In this document: in pieces, positions 33,861 through 44,477 of the stretch
Numbering within the stretch: the stretch's first letter is position 1
How the letters are laid out: each line of letters opens with the position of its first letter
Assembly (NCBI RefSeq): GCF_905163445.1
Contig: NC_053185.1
Location: 14,650,001 to 14,714,000 of the forward strand
DNA: 64,000 nucleotides
From: Pararge aegeria
Lineage: Eukaryota; Arthropoda; Insecta; Lepidoptera; Nymphalidae
Direction of reading: 5' to 3'
Translations under genes and position numbers: made by a program
The notes under the pieces: generated by a model
Database searches by the model: none
What the model was told of the DNA's origin: nothing
What the model saw: the letters and a program-made list of their open reading frames with translations, nothing else

Positions 33861-34620
33861 ATTAAAGCACTTGAGCTTTTTAGAAAGTGCCTAATTCACA
33901 AGCATTTTATAAATCTTTCCTCTGGCTTTTATTATTCAAAAAAGAAAAAACTAATTTACCCACCATTCTTATTTTTGCCGCCATCTTTGTAGATATTATT
34001 TAAAAAAAAAACAAATAGCAGAATTTTAAATCAAACTAAGCAAATTTAACATCGGCGTATTAAAACCTTTTTCGTTTATAATTTTTTCTTATGCGGGACA
34101 TGCTTAGTAAAAAAAAAAACTTTTTTGTTGGTCGTTTAACACTTCTGGAGTACTTGTGTGATAAAAACCTATTGTTTTCGTCGTCTTGAACCACAGAGTA
34201 ATAATTTGAGAGTATGATGCTTGATTTATTGATGGTCGGTGAAGTGCATGTCATAAAAGGTAAATTACGATAACATTCCCAGGATCACACTGATCCCAGG
34301 TAAACCAACGGATCCTAGGGAATTCGTTAAAAAAACACGTTATATATAGAAAAACATTTTTTAATAAGCGGCGATATTAAGATACCGGAAATAGCGCGTG
34401 TAGGTTGTATATATCAGCGTCCAACAAAAGCAATGATAAATTGATCATCCTCAGCAAGTTTTATATTATTTTATATTGGTACATAGGCTTCGTTGATAAC
34501 ACAGACATAAAATCTGGAAAGTGTATGAAATTATTAACACCTACAATGTATTATCATGGAGTTCCGCAGAGTAACGTCTACTATTCTTATCTCACTATAT
34601 AGTATATTATATATACGAAA
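33861..34620. other. No gene recognised
   Basis: AT-rich DNA with two short A-runs. A segment 'ccaggtaaaccaacggatcc' near 34,294 echoes 'ctggcaaaccaacggatct' at 33,689, a minor direct repeat. No gene supported. Confidence 0.4.
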
Positions 34621-34621
34621 C

Positions 34622-34752
34622 CATTAATGGACACCCAAACAATGAAACACATTCGTGTTCATCACACAAACATTTTCCGGCTGTGGGAATCGAACCCATG
34701 GCCTTCGACTCAGAAAGCAGGGTCGCTGCCCACTGCGCCAATCGGCCGTCCA
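34622..34752 (-). repeat. SINE-B, head half
   Basis: Reverse orientation: 'tgtgggaatcgaacccatgg' (B box), 'agcagggtcgctgcccactg' and 'cgccaatcggccgtc' (head). The 3' half of the SINE is missing. Confidence 0.8.
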
Positions 34753-35181
34753 TATTTAATTTGTCACTCCATTTTACACTGATTTACTGGCTTCTACCGC
34801 TCGGGTTTTCTTTCCAAAAACATTTCGAGTGATAAAGTCGCTATTGTACCCCAGTACTAAGAACCATCTTTGTTTTCTGAAATTGTTATTTTATGTGTAT
34901 TGTTGCAATAAAATTATTGGATCTATATATCTTTCACAACAATCTTTAAATTCACGTTTGTTGCTTATACCAGGTTACATATTAATTTAATGGCTTATGC
35001 AATAGATATTATAATAATGATTTCTATTTTAAAGAAAAGAACTTACCAATACTTTAATGTGCTAAAATTAAGTGAGTTTAATGATATGAATGATAATGGA
35101 TAATGAATTAAAGAAAACGTTAAAAAAATATACTTAACGATTAGAAGCAAATCTCCAATCCATCAAAAATATGACTGTCAA

Positions 35182-35215
35182 TTCGGCGATTTATAATAAT
35201 ACATAAATCGCCGAA
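35182..35215. repeat. 12-bp hairpin
   Basis: 'ttcggcgattta' at 35,182-35,193 pairs exactly with 35,204-35,215; 10-nt spacer. Confidence 0.8.
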
Positions 35216-35509
35216 ATAAAGAGGTGACCATGTTGTCGAATCTACAGAACGACAAAAAAGCCTTTCAGGATGGCACATTTGGAGTTTCGCCAACTATGTT
35301 ATTTTACTGAGCAATTCGTGCGCCAAATTCGCTTTGCCTGAGATGAATTTACATGTTTCTACTCAATGTTATTAGCAGTAAGAAGAGAAAGTGCGTGACC
35401 AGCATTAAATTTTCTTGAATCAAATAATAATACAGCTTTGTGTCTCAATAACTAACTTAAGTAGGAATAGTTAATTGATTATTAATATGCACCGAAGTAA
35501 GGTATTCGT

Positions 35510-35825
35510 GTTTCAATTCAATTTAATTCAAAAATGTTTTATTCATGTAGGTAGTCCTTATCACGGGCACTTATGAAGCGTTCATACATTTAACATGTTA
35601 ACACTTATGTTAGGTGATAGTGATTTGTTTATTGTTATTTACTTGCATTCGTTATTTTAAAACTAAAGCTAGGAGGGTTCCAAACGCGCCCTGGTCTAAG
35701 AAGAGCCCACAAAAAACCTAGCCAGGTTTCTTTTTGTTATCACCATCTCACAGTCGAGTAAATGTTTAGCTATGAAGTTAGAGCAATTCATACCCAAGCT
35801 TTTTTATCATCCATGTACCCTAATA
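35510..35825 (-). repeat. LINE-E 3' region
   Basis: 'tttattcatgtaggtagtcc', 'gagggttccaaacgcgccct', 'aagaagagcccacaaaaaac' and 'caattcatacccaagctttt'. Parallel to 17,645-17,945. Confidence 0.7.
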
Positions 35826-36055
35826 TTTTTTGAGATTCCATGGTTTTTAATAAAATATTTAACTAAATTCCTAAAAGCATGTAATTAATGTGTAAAAAAA
35901 TTATCAATAATTTATTATATAAGGCTCAATTTTGTTTGATCTATACCTCACAGCGTGTTCAAATTTTTCTTTTATTCCGAACCTCGCTCAGTCGAAAACA
36001 ATATCTCAGTAAAAATAGATTTATCCGAACGATAGGAGCGTTAGGAAAATCTAGG

Positions 36056-36140
36056 ACTATCGATTTTACGTACGCAGGTGCATTTGGCAGTAGGCCAAAG
36101 GCACAAAAGTTATTGCATCGAATCCTGGCTTGGATACACC
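36056..36140 (+). repeat. Local repeat-L, copy 1
   Basis: 'tatcgattttacgtacgcag', 'gcatttggcagtaggcc', 'ttattgcatcgaatcctgg', 'cttggatacacc'. Aligns with copies at 36,762 and 37,918. The three copies lie within 2 kb. Confidence 0.6.
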
Positions 36141-36344
36141 GATTCCGTATGGTTGTGGCGTAAAACTTATATTAAACTACATATAAAATTGTCGCTTAAG
36201 GTTTCGATTATACCATACTTAAATATTCTTCACATCAAAATAATTATTCTAGTCTGAGTTTTGTAGTAACTTAAGCTTTTTATCTACATAATGTCTGTAT
36301 CACAGTTCGGAATACTCATCCTCATCTTAACCGCAGGATGTTCA

Positions 36345-36590
36345 CAGATTGACATTGGTCTTTTTTAAGGATTTCCACTTGCTACAGTTTTGTGTCGCTT
36401 GCATCCAACGGCTCTGGGCTGCGACTCGTTTTATTTCGTCTGTCAACTTCGTGGGGAGTTCGTATACCAAACCACTTAGTAACTCGCAGCGTTTATGAGA
36501 CCCATAGTCAGAGACCACGATACAGACAGAAGTCGTCACTGACAACGTGCACTGTTTGAAGACTTCGGTTTTTAGACACTGAGACATTTT
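36345..36590 (-). pseudogene. RTE-type LINE C-terminal relic
   Basis: 'gcatccaacggctctgggct' and 'gcgactcgttttatttcgtc' match the degenerate segment at 15,880-15,975. An 81-codon frame survives by chance on the minus strand. Its residues (KRVAAQSRWMQATQNCSKW) still resemble the AGxxWMxxAxxRxxW signature. Confidence 0.5.
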
Positions 36591-36761
36591 TGGAAGGAAA
36601 TATGTAGTTCAAAATACTAATTTGTCCGTCATACACATCATATACGTCATATAACATCTAAGTCTGAATTTCTCCTTATATTTCTAACTAACCCAAAAAG
36701 GAATTTGAAATTCGGGTCAGAGATTACTTTTTTCCTAGTAGTCCCGATGCCTTGTGAAGCG

Positions 36762-36838
36762 CTATCGATTTGCGTATACAGACACCTTTGGAAGAATGCC
36801 AAGTGTTTTAACATCGATTTTAGGATTGAATACACCAT
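36762..36838 (+). repeat. Local repeat-L, copy 2
   Basis: 'ctatcgatttgcgtatacag', 'acacctttggaagaatgcc', 'aagtgttttaacatcgat', 'attgaatacacc'. Confidence 0.6.
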
Positions 36839-37422
36839 ATTGGTTGCAGACGCGCTATATAGATCTACTACGATCTCTATTATTTTAAGTACATATCAGA
36901 ATTTAAAGTTAAATTAATCAAAATTACTTTACCACACTTTAATCACCACAGTGAACAAAACGAGACCTTCTTATTAAAATGAGTCTAAAGCGAAGAGGAA
37001 CTTCTCTGAAAGGGTCTCGGTATGGTATCGTGCGGATGGTCAGGAAGACTAACTTTTCGATTCAAAGTGGGTCACAATCTTACGCCTTTGAACCAAGAGG
37101 AGGAGGTTAATAAACAAAAATGCCATGCTGTCTTTAAGTTTGAAGAAAACCTGTTATGCCGATCCAGATGGATAAAGCAGGAATATTTGTTTTGTTATTC
37201 TTTTCATCTTTTATTATCCTGCAATCAGTCCTCGACTATGAGCAGATGTGTTCTTATATATTTAAATGTAATAAAGGACATAAAGAAGTTTAAAATAAAA
37301 TAAATTTAATAAAATAAATTAAATTTATTTTGTTAAATTTATATATTATATCATTTGCAGCAATTTAAAACTCTTGTAAAACTTCTAAGTCGAAGTAATA
37401 TGTTCTATAATAGCACCTTTCA

Positions 37423-37738
37423 CACGAAAATCTTTGTGGAACTCTTTGCACCATTTTACTGCTATAAGTTGAATTCCTAAGCATAAAGAAACACATATTT
37501 ATTCATAGTTTTTAATGGTTATTGAATTATTTTGAATTCTAATTAGAATAAATGTATGTGCAAGTTATGTCGAATTCATGCACGAAAATCTTCGTGAAAT
37601 CCTGTGCTCCATTTTACTGCTATAAGTTGAATTCCTAAGCATAAAGAAACACATATTCATAGTTTTTAATGGTTATTGAATTATTTTTAATTCTAATTAG
37701 AATAAATGTATGTGCAAGTTATGTCGATGAATTCGCAC
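37423..37738. repeat. Tandem duplication, period 158 bp
   Basis: Two head-to-tail copies starting at 'cacgaaaatctttgtgg' (37,423) and 'cacgaaaatcttcgtg' (37,581). They share 'ccattttactgctataagt' and 'aatgtatgtgcaagttatg'. Copy 2 lacks a 'ttat'. A stub of a third unit follows ('attcgcacg'). Confidence 0.9.
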
Positions 37739-37917
37739 GTGTTGATATTATATGTAAAATTGGTTGTGAAATTTTCTGCTTATAAAATTAACTGGTTTTA
37801 CAATGGCATTATTTTGTGCTATAATTATTTTAAAGAGCACGTAAAAGCATTTTCCGGTATGGAAAAGTCTCTCAGTACAATTAAATTTTCTCAAGCGGTC
37901 GGCTTTGCCCAGAAAGC

Positions 37918-37990
37918 TTATCGATTTGCGTACACAGGCACATTTGGAATAAAGCCAAGTGTTATTGCATCGAGTTCTGGGTTGGATAGC
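37918..37990 (+). repeat. Local repeat-L, copy 3
   Basis: 'ttatcgatttgcgtacacag', 'gcacatttggaataaagcc', 'aagtgttattgcatcgag', 'ctgggttggatag'. It lies inside a 154-codon open frame (37,706-38,170) that I do not consider a gene because the same segment is non-coding in its other two copies. Confidence 0.6.
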
Positions 37991-38084
37991 TGTACGCAGT
38001 GTTGGTTACTGACACGCTATGGAATTACACATAAGAGAACACGATACAAACCTCGTATGTTTAAGGGAGATTGGCGGTCTATCC

Positions 38085-38280
38085 TTACTAAAATTATAAA
38101 TGCGAGAGTGTGTTTGTTTTTTTGTTCGTTTGTCTATCCTTCCTCTACGCCCCAACTTAGTAACCAATAAATTGGATTTTGGCATGAAGTTTGTTGAACG
38201 GAGACAAATATAAGCTTGTTTATTCACTGTGACGTGTAATTATTTAAGACGGAAGTGGACGAATTTTAAACCGATTAATA
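38085..38280 (+). mobile_element. Helitron-like fragment
   Basis: 'ccttactaaaattataaatg', 'cgagagtgtgtttg', 'cttagtaaccaataaattgg'. The 5' part of the family. Confidence 0.5.
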
Positions 38281-38345
38281 TGTTACTAATTTGCTAGCAA
38301 CCAAATATCCCTAATCGATTTCCACGCAGCACAGTCTCATGTTCG
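38281..38345 (-). repeat. SINE-A fragment
   Basis: 'tccctaatcgatttccacgc' is the reverse of the 'gcgtagaaaccgattaggg' segment of SINE-A. Confidence 0.5.
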
Positions 38346-38821
38346 CTCGCTTTTCCTCTCTTTTTAAATATGTTGTTAACCGTCAGTTCATATTTCTGCC
38401 ACTCTTTTTTTTACACCGTATTTTCCACGTTCCATTTATAAATATAGTTAAAATAAGCTATATATTTACCATCATATGGATATTAATTGGAAAAAGAACA
38501 CACCATCTGACAGAATTTAGGGGATACGGCACGCTTGGGCTCGTAAACGAGTTCGACTAATCACATTTACCCAAGTGCTTGTCCTTTTTTTTACTTCCTA
38601 TGTTTGATACTAAGCAATTGCACTGAATTTGGGAAAATTATAGTATATAGCTTGCATCGTAGAGAATACTTTCTAACGTCCGGGAAATAAACTCACGGAA
38701 TTTAGAAAATTATCCTTCTTCGCCTACGCCATCTTAGAAAAAATAGATAGTATGCGACCTAAAGCGGTCTTCACATGGGATTTCTTTATACCGGGAATAC
38801 GAATGGGTGCCGTAACATTTT

Positions 38822-39072
38822 ATAAAAATAAATATACACACATCGCCATCTAACCCCAAAGTAAGCGTAGCTTGTGTTATGGGTACCGAGATTACTGATG
38901 AATATCAGTATGTACAATAAATACTTATAAACAGGTACAGATAAACACCCAAACACTGAAAAACATTCATTCATATTCATCACATAATTATTTTTCTGGT
39001 TGTGGGAATCGAAACCACAGCCTTGGACTAAGAAAGCAGGGTCACTTGCCACTGCGCCATTCGGCTGTCTAG
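38822..39072 (-). repeat. SINE-B, near full length
   Basis: Reverse orientation: 'aagtaagcgtagcttgtgtt' body, 'gttgtgggaatcgaaacca' (B box), 'cactgcgccattcggctgtc' (head). Confidence 0.85.
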
Positions 39073-39492
39073 ACTAGAGGGGCGTGCCGGGGATTGAATA
39101 CGGTAGTATCAAAATAGAGGCTGAAACACTAACCACGAGTTAACATCGCTTTTACGTAATTCACCAAATCCATATCCTGTTAGGAAAATACACCATATTC
39201 TTGTAACAAATAAGACTTGTTCATATACGTATTTCATATTTTCATAACAAAGGCCTTGTAATTCCAGGTGATTGCCTCAATTTACTGGCAGTTGAGCACT
39301 GAAACCGTTAGGGACAGCTTACGCGGTGAAAGTAGGCACCTATTGAACATTAGTAACAATATTTTAAAAATTATTCTTAGCCAGGATTTACAAAACTAAT
39401 TTGGCGCTTAGCGATCTGTCTCAGTTATTGTCTCTAGCATGTCACAAAATAGCCATTAAAACCGCATTGGATCAGCGTATCAAAATAGTTTT

Positions 39493-39705
39493 GACGGCCG
39501 ATTGGCGCAGTGGGCAGCAAACCTGCTATCTGAGTCCAAGGCCGTGGGTTAGATTCCCACAACAAAAAATTGTGTGATGTATATGAAGGTTTTTCAATGT
39601 TTGGGTGTTTATTATATTATAAGTATTATGTGTGTTGTTTATAAAAACATTCATCCGTCATATTAGTACCCATAACACAAGCATTTTCTTTGGGGCTAGA
39701 TGATA
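39493..39705 (+). repeat. SINE-B, near full length
   Basis: 'gacggccgattggcgcagtg' (A box), 'gtgggttagattcccacaa' (B box with one change), body to 'cccataacacaagc' and 'tttggggctagatg'. It ends 10-15 bp before the LTR retrotransposon. Confidence 0.85.
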
Positions 39706-39714
39706 ATAAAAAGG

Positions 39715-39719
39715 GTATG
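39715..39719. other. Target-site duplication, left
   Basis: 'gtatg' immediately left of the LTR element, repeated exactly at 45,079-45,083. Five bp is the usual size for BEL/Pao integration. Confidence 0.85.
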
Positions 39720-40298
39720 TGTGACGACACGAATCTTGCCGTGGAGATCCGGTGACGTCACTCTGGGTTTAGAACGCGAATTTCGATTGGATGTTCCACC
39801 GATGTAAAACGGGTAGGTTCTACTCCTCAAATGTTAGGCACTGGTCTAAGCAACAAGCAGATACTTACCGGTCGTACCGAGGCGATCCAGACCGAGATCT
39901 GTTTGCTCGTATTTCGATTGTATCGGAGACAAGACAGCACGTGGCAATGCTGCCTGGAGAATTTGATGATTTGGATCCACACTCCACTCACACACTGCAC
40001 AACAACTTCACAGGGGCGAATTAACTTGAATTATGTTGTCTACCACGATAGCGGGAATAACAGGAGATCAAATTCTAGTCATTTTCGAACCAGCAGCGTG
40101 GTTTTTTCTACGTTCGCGTCGATAGTAACTTTGCAACTTCATTCGGCTGGGGCCAATGAGCATTCGTGTACAACCGTAGGCTCGGGAAGCGAGCTCTGCC
40201 ATTGGCTAGACCAGATTGCGAATAAAACGATACTATACAAATAGAGTGAACTTAATTTGAATGATTTTTAAAAGTTGAACATATACGCGGAGCGAACA
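39720..40298 (-). repeat. 3' LTR of the BEL/Pao element
   Basis: 579 bp, 'tgtgacgacacg' to 'gcggagcgaaca' on the plus strand, equal to 44,500-45,078. It contains a perfect TGACGTCA palindrome at 39,753-39,760 and CCAAT/ATTGG motifs. Open frames inside it (77 and 137 codons on the plus strand) occur identically in the other LTR and are not genes. Confidence 0.95.
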
Positions 40299-40325
40299 TA
40301 CCGCCCACCAAAATACAGCTGGTAT
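40299..40325 (-). other. Probable polypurine tract
   Basis: On the minus strand the bases just before the 3' LTR read 'ttttggtgggcggta', a G-rich tract where plus-strand priming would be expected. It is short and interrupted by pyrimidines, so the call is tentative. Confidence 0.4.
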
Positions 40326-40478
40326 TTTCCAGTTAAGCAGGAATGATGATCGAAGCGAATTTTGAAATACTAATTAAATTATAAACTAAACTATATGCTA
40401 AACTTAATTAATATGTTAAGATTAGTGTGCCGATAAAACAAGAGAGTACATATCCTTAAAAAATAGTCGATTAGTAAA

Positions 40479-43376
40479 TTAAGCACTAGGCGTAATGGCC
40501 AATGACCATCGCAGTAGGCAAACGCGATTGTAAAATTTGATACATTCTTGACTGTTAGACGCTTTCGCCCATCCTGCTCTTGGTGTTAAATACTTAACGT
40601 ATTCCTTTATCCATTTGAAGAAACTGAATTTGATAAACTGGGACGTGAAAGGGTCCTCTCTAAGTAAGACAGAGATGCTGCATTGTATGAATTTAAAATT
40701 AGCGCAAGGAAAACAACCGCCCACCGTGAGAGCAGCCTCCACGTTCATAAACAGGTAACGATTTTGGAACCACTTCGCTATGAATGATTGCTTCAATTGC
40801 AGGTGCCGGTTTACGAAATGGAATATAGAAATTTGGATTACCACAATAAGTGATAATGAATGACCGTTTTCAACTTCAGTGAAAAGTGAACCGGTATTAT
40901 GATCACAAATTGGAAGGTATAGATCCGAGATACGATAAGATTTCGATTTATTTTTTAAATGTTTTAAAGGGTGGATATTATTTATAAAGAAATCTACTTT
41001 ATCACCTTCCTGAATGAGGGGCGATTGACACTCTTGTTCAATATCCTTAATGCGCGTGGTAAAAAAGTGGTTCCTAACACGAGCCTTGGCACACAATAGC
41101 CGAGTTTGAATAGATCCATCATGGCTCAAGACTTGTAGGTATAAACTTTGCTTTTGATAGATAGAACGATATGCGATAGTAGTATCGATAGTGAGACGTA
41201 CGCGTAGTTGCTGGTCTGGCAAGATCCCTATCTTAGCGGATAGCTGATCTGGTAATTCATTTGAGGATTTTAGATCGCGTAAAAGCGTATTGGTGGCTGA
41301 TATCGCACGTAGATTATGCACGTTTATATTTGAAGATGGGTTGTCAATGAATGATTGAGGTTCTGGAAAATATTCCTTCTGAGGAAGGCTTGAGAGCTGA
41401 TCTGGTCGGACGTATACCAACTTGGTCGAGTTAGGTAAAACCTCCGGTGGCAAAATAGTATTCACGAGTGGTGCTCTTCCTACCAACAGCCAACCGAACA
41501 AAGAATTTATGGCGAGGGGCTGATGCTCATCGCCCTTTATGATGTCGTTGAGTAAAGAGTTTGCGAAAACGTCAGCGCCTAAAAGCACGTCAATAGGTCC
41601 AGGAGTATCGAACCCGGGATCAGCTAAAGTTAGCGAATGAATATGAGACCAGCCTTGAGTTTGAAGTTTCGCGCTTGGATGATCGCCACAGATTGTTGGC
41701 ATGACATGCATGTCAACACCAAATAACGTGTGATTATTAGCGGCAACGTTACAGTGAATCTTGCCGGTGATACTAACTGCGACACCACCCAAGCTCTTGA
41801 TGTTGAATTTGCCTGGAACTGGTTCAACATTTAAACGTTGAGCTGCCGATTGAGTTATAATGCTATTTTGACTTCCGGTGTCAAAGATTGCTCGAAACTG
41901 ATGATACTTGCCGTCTACGTCCTTGATTTGAATACTAGTTGTAGCCAAAAGAACGGTTGTATTCGCTACATGACTAGAGTTCCCAGCAACGAGAGACACG
42001 GATTCAGAGTCGGTAACGCAATAATCTTCCTTGTTCATGTCACAAATTAAAGTGTGGTGTTTAGCTTTACATTTGAGGCATCGAAAAATGCTGACACAGT
42101 TTCGCAATTGATGAGATTCCTTGAGGCAGTTGTAGCACCATCCTTTTTCGGTTGTGATCGTTATGCGCTCAGCTACGGATTTAGAGAGAAAAGCTTGACA
42201 TTGTGAGATCGGATGAGAATCACCGCAAAATGAACATTTCATTGGAACTGATTTGTTAGTTTGAGCCATTAGTTTCGTTGACGGTTGAGATACATTCGAA
42301 TTATCGATTAATAAGGTGTGAGTCACATTAGATCGCCTAGGATTAGAGTACATAGACTTAGAAGTTTCTTTTGCTAGATTAGGATCTTTAGAAAACTCAT
42401 TAAAGTGATTATCTCGCATAAGTGCTTCACACTTCGAATGTAAAAACTCCTTTAATTGCAGGTATTTGGGAAATTCCGACTTAGTACACTTCTCTTCGAA
42501 TTCGCGGCGCAATTTCGAATCTAGTTTTGATAAAATGTGATAAACAATAATAAAATCCCATTGATCTACTGGAAGTTTTAGTTTCTTTAGAATACTTAAA
42601 CTCTCATCGATACTATCTAAGGTTCGACGAAATTCAAATGCGTTTTGAATTTTAAAATTAACGTTTAATATATCCCTCCAACAAGTGAAAGCCAACTCTC
42701 GTTTATCCTGATAACGCGTGACCAAGGCCGCATACGCATCCGAGTAATATTCACTCGTAACCGGAAACACACGAATAAGAGCTAACGGATCGCCGCTTAG
42801 GGAGGAAGTTAAATAGTGAAATTTCTCCACATCGGTAAGCGAAGGGCAGTCATGAATAAGCGAATTAAATGTATCGAAAAACTCAGGCCATTTTTTAATG
42901 TCACCTGAATAGGTAGGCAATTGAATTTTAGGCAGCTTAACGTGTGACAATGATGACTTATTACGAAGGTTATCACTAGATATAATTGATGAATTTAATT
43001 CTGCTTTTGTTAAGGTACGACGCATAGACATAATTTGGAAATAAGTATTATCAAAACGAATGCGCATTTCATCATCAGCATCATCACCATCGCTTGCATC
43101 ATCGCATGTGTCCAAAAGTTCAAGAATAGAAAAATGCGCCTGTTCAAAGTCGTTAGCAATTCTCTTTGCTTGATCACAGTAGGTAAGGAATAAGTCGATC
43201 TGACTGTCATCGGTTTTAGCTAATAAACCAACCTCTAACGCTTTAGTCAAACGGTTTAACGCTATTGTCCGTTTTCGACGTAAAGACGGTAGGTTTTGGA
43301 CAGTAGAACAATCGGTTCCCGCCGGTTTAGACTTTATTTTCGTTGAACTAAGCTTACGCCTTGTACTAAATGACAT
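40479..43376 (-). CDS. BEL/Pao Gag-protease fused to pol remnants (965 aa)
   Basis: Start chosen at the ATG 43,374-43,376 (MSFSTRRKL); the frame is open 34 codons further upstream, but that part is hydrophobic and unlike Gag. Numbering from the upstream Met at 43,478: residues about 180-350 match the DUF1759 Gag region of BEL/Pao (LPKIQLPTYSGD, WPEFFDTFNSLIH). Three CCHC-like knuckles follow: CSFCGDSHPISQC (415), CYNCLKESHQLRNC (448) and CLKCKAKHHTLIC (467). The aspartic protease has FDTGSQNSII (532) and VLLGADVF (631). After about residue 690 the family should enter reverse transcriptase; no such motifs exist. Instead there are short segments that look like isolated pol pieces: LYLQVLSHDGSI...LLCAKARV (779-801, RNase H-like), LTVGGCFPCANFKF (917-930, integrase N-terminal-like) and FFKWIKEYVKYL (953-964, integrase C-terminal-like). 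These last three matches are my inference. All stay in one frame without stops. Confidence 0.85.
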   Translation of the reverse strand: MSFSTRRKLSSTKIKSKPAGTDCSTVQNLPSLRRKRTIALNRLTKALEVGLLAKTDDSQIDLFLTYCDQAKRIANDFEQAHFSILELLDTCDDASDGDDADDEMRIRFDNTYFQIMSMRRTLTKAELNSSIISSDNLRNKSSLSHVKLPKIQLPTYSGDIKKWPEFFDTFNSLIHDCPSLTDVEKFHYLTSSLSGDPLALIRVFPVTSEYYSDAYAALVTRYQDKRELAFTCWRDILNVNFKIQNAFEFRRTLDSIDESLSILKKLKLPVDQWDFIIVYHILSKLDSKLRREFEEKCTKSEFPKYLQLKEFLHSKCEALMRDNHFNEFSKDPNLAKETSKSMYSNPRRSNVTHTLLIDNSNVSQPSTKLMAQTNKSVPMKCSFCGDSHPISQCQAFLSKSVAERITITTEKGWCYNCLKESHQLRNCVSIFRCLKCKAKHHTLICDMNKEDYCVTDSESVSLVAGNSSHVANTTVLLATTSIQIKDVDGKYHQFRAIFDTGSQNSIITQSAAQRLNVEPVPGKFNIKSLGGVAVSITGKIHCNVAANNHTLFGVDMHVMPTICGDHPSAKLQTQGWSHIHSLTLADPGFDTPGPIDVLLGADVFANSLLNDIIKGDEHQPLAINSLFGWLLVGRAPLVNTILPPEVLPNSTKLVYVRPDQLSSLPQKEYFPEPQSFIDNPSSNINVHNLRAISATNTLLRDLKSSNELPDQLSAKIGILPDQQLRVRLTIDTTIAYRSIYQKQSLYLQVLSHDGSIQTRLLCAKARVRNHFFTTRIKDIEQECQSPLIQEGDKVDFFINNIHPLKHLKNKSKSYRISDLYLPICDHNTGSLFTEVENGHSLSLIVVIQISIFHFVNRHLQLKQSFIAKWFQNRYLFMNVEAALTVGGCFPCANFKFIQCSISVLLREDPFTSQFIKFSFFKWIKEYVKYLTPRAGWAKASNSQECIKFYNRVCLLRWSLAITPSA

Positions 43377-44477
43377 TATCACGATAAATATAAATAAGTT
43401 GAATGTCAACAAGGGAGAAACTATAATAGTAGAAATAACCGGATACTCATAACCGGACAACCGCTCTTGAAGCAGCAAAATAGAAGACGGTTCGATAGTT
43501 TCCTGCGTAGCTGAGGTACTCTTTTAGTGGCTGTATGAATGCTGTTATAGCTACAAGCTACTGCTGCATAAAAATCAAGGGCCTACTATATCAATTTATA
43601 TGAATGTTTGATTCTTATATTAATTTTTATAAGTTCGAGTACGAGATTATTACAGTCGTCACCTATTGCATAAAACACCGATAAATAGATAGTTTGTTTC
43701 ACACAAGATCCGCTTTAGCTCGATAAACCGAATAGAAGTCACTATAGCCGATAAACTATACCTATACATAAGCACCGATATGTTGTAAAATTGCCTATTA
43801 TATAGGCATGATCTATAGCAACACGTATTGGAGTAACAAAGGGGCTTAAGAACATAAGATTGTCACACCCGATAGAATACACGTAATCACCGATTTTGAT
43901 AGATTGTTTACGCGTGATGTGTAGGAATCTTAATATTCTACGAATCGAACATGTTTTAGATACAGCTGGGAATCGTATTTGGATAGTTTGTAAACAACAC
44001 AAATTCGGAACGACGCGACGCGACGGTAGTTTGATAATATCTTGGCAGATATCTTTCACTTAATAAACAAGCCTGAAGTATGCATGAATAGCGAGTGGAA
44101 AAGAGTGATTATGAATGATGTAGATACGAACCTGTTTTATTTTTTATCTGTACTAGCAAAAGGAACGAATCATTGAACTATTATAAATGCAGTCAGCCAA
44201 TAACCGATGAGTGTTTAGAGCAACATGGCCGAATGCGTTTTAATGTTCCATATTTAACACTAAATTATGAAATATGACTTATTTATAGTCTAATTCATAT
44301 GGCAAAAGTTTATTTAAGATAGATTACGATAGAATTTAATTAATTTAAGTACTGAGTGCCTGCTCAAATTGGTTGTAATAGCTAAAATTACGATTTATAT
44401 TAGAAAAATACCAGCTATATTACTCGTTACGCGTAATATATAAAATACGACTCAAAGTGAAGTGACCAGACACCTTT
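43377..44477 (-). other. 5' leader of the BEL/Pao element
   Basis: 1.1 kb between primer binding site and Gag start, long for the family. It holds a sense-strand open frame of 105 codons (43,742-44,059) with no domain I recognise. Part of it (IKIGDYV) faintly recalls the integrase C-terminal 'GD.V' segment, so displaced pol sequence is possible. It may equally be non-coding leader carrying packaging signals. Confidence 0.5.

Noticed and set aside
37706..38170. 154-codon open frame
   Set aside because: It overlaps a tandem duplication, a local repeat-L copy and a Helitron-like fragment; no domain is recognisable.
39791..40244. Open frames of 77 and 137 codons repeated exactly at 44,571-45,024
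   Set aside because: Both lie inside the LTRs and run against the element's orientation. Their duplication is explained by the LTR pair.
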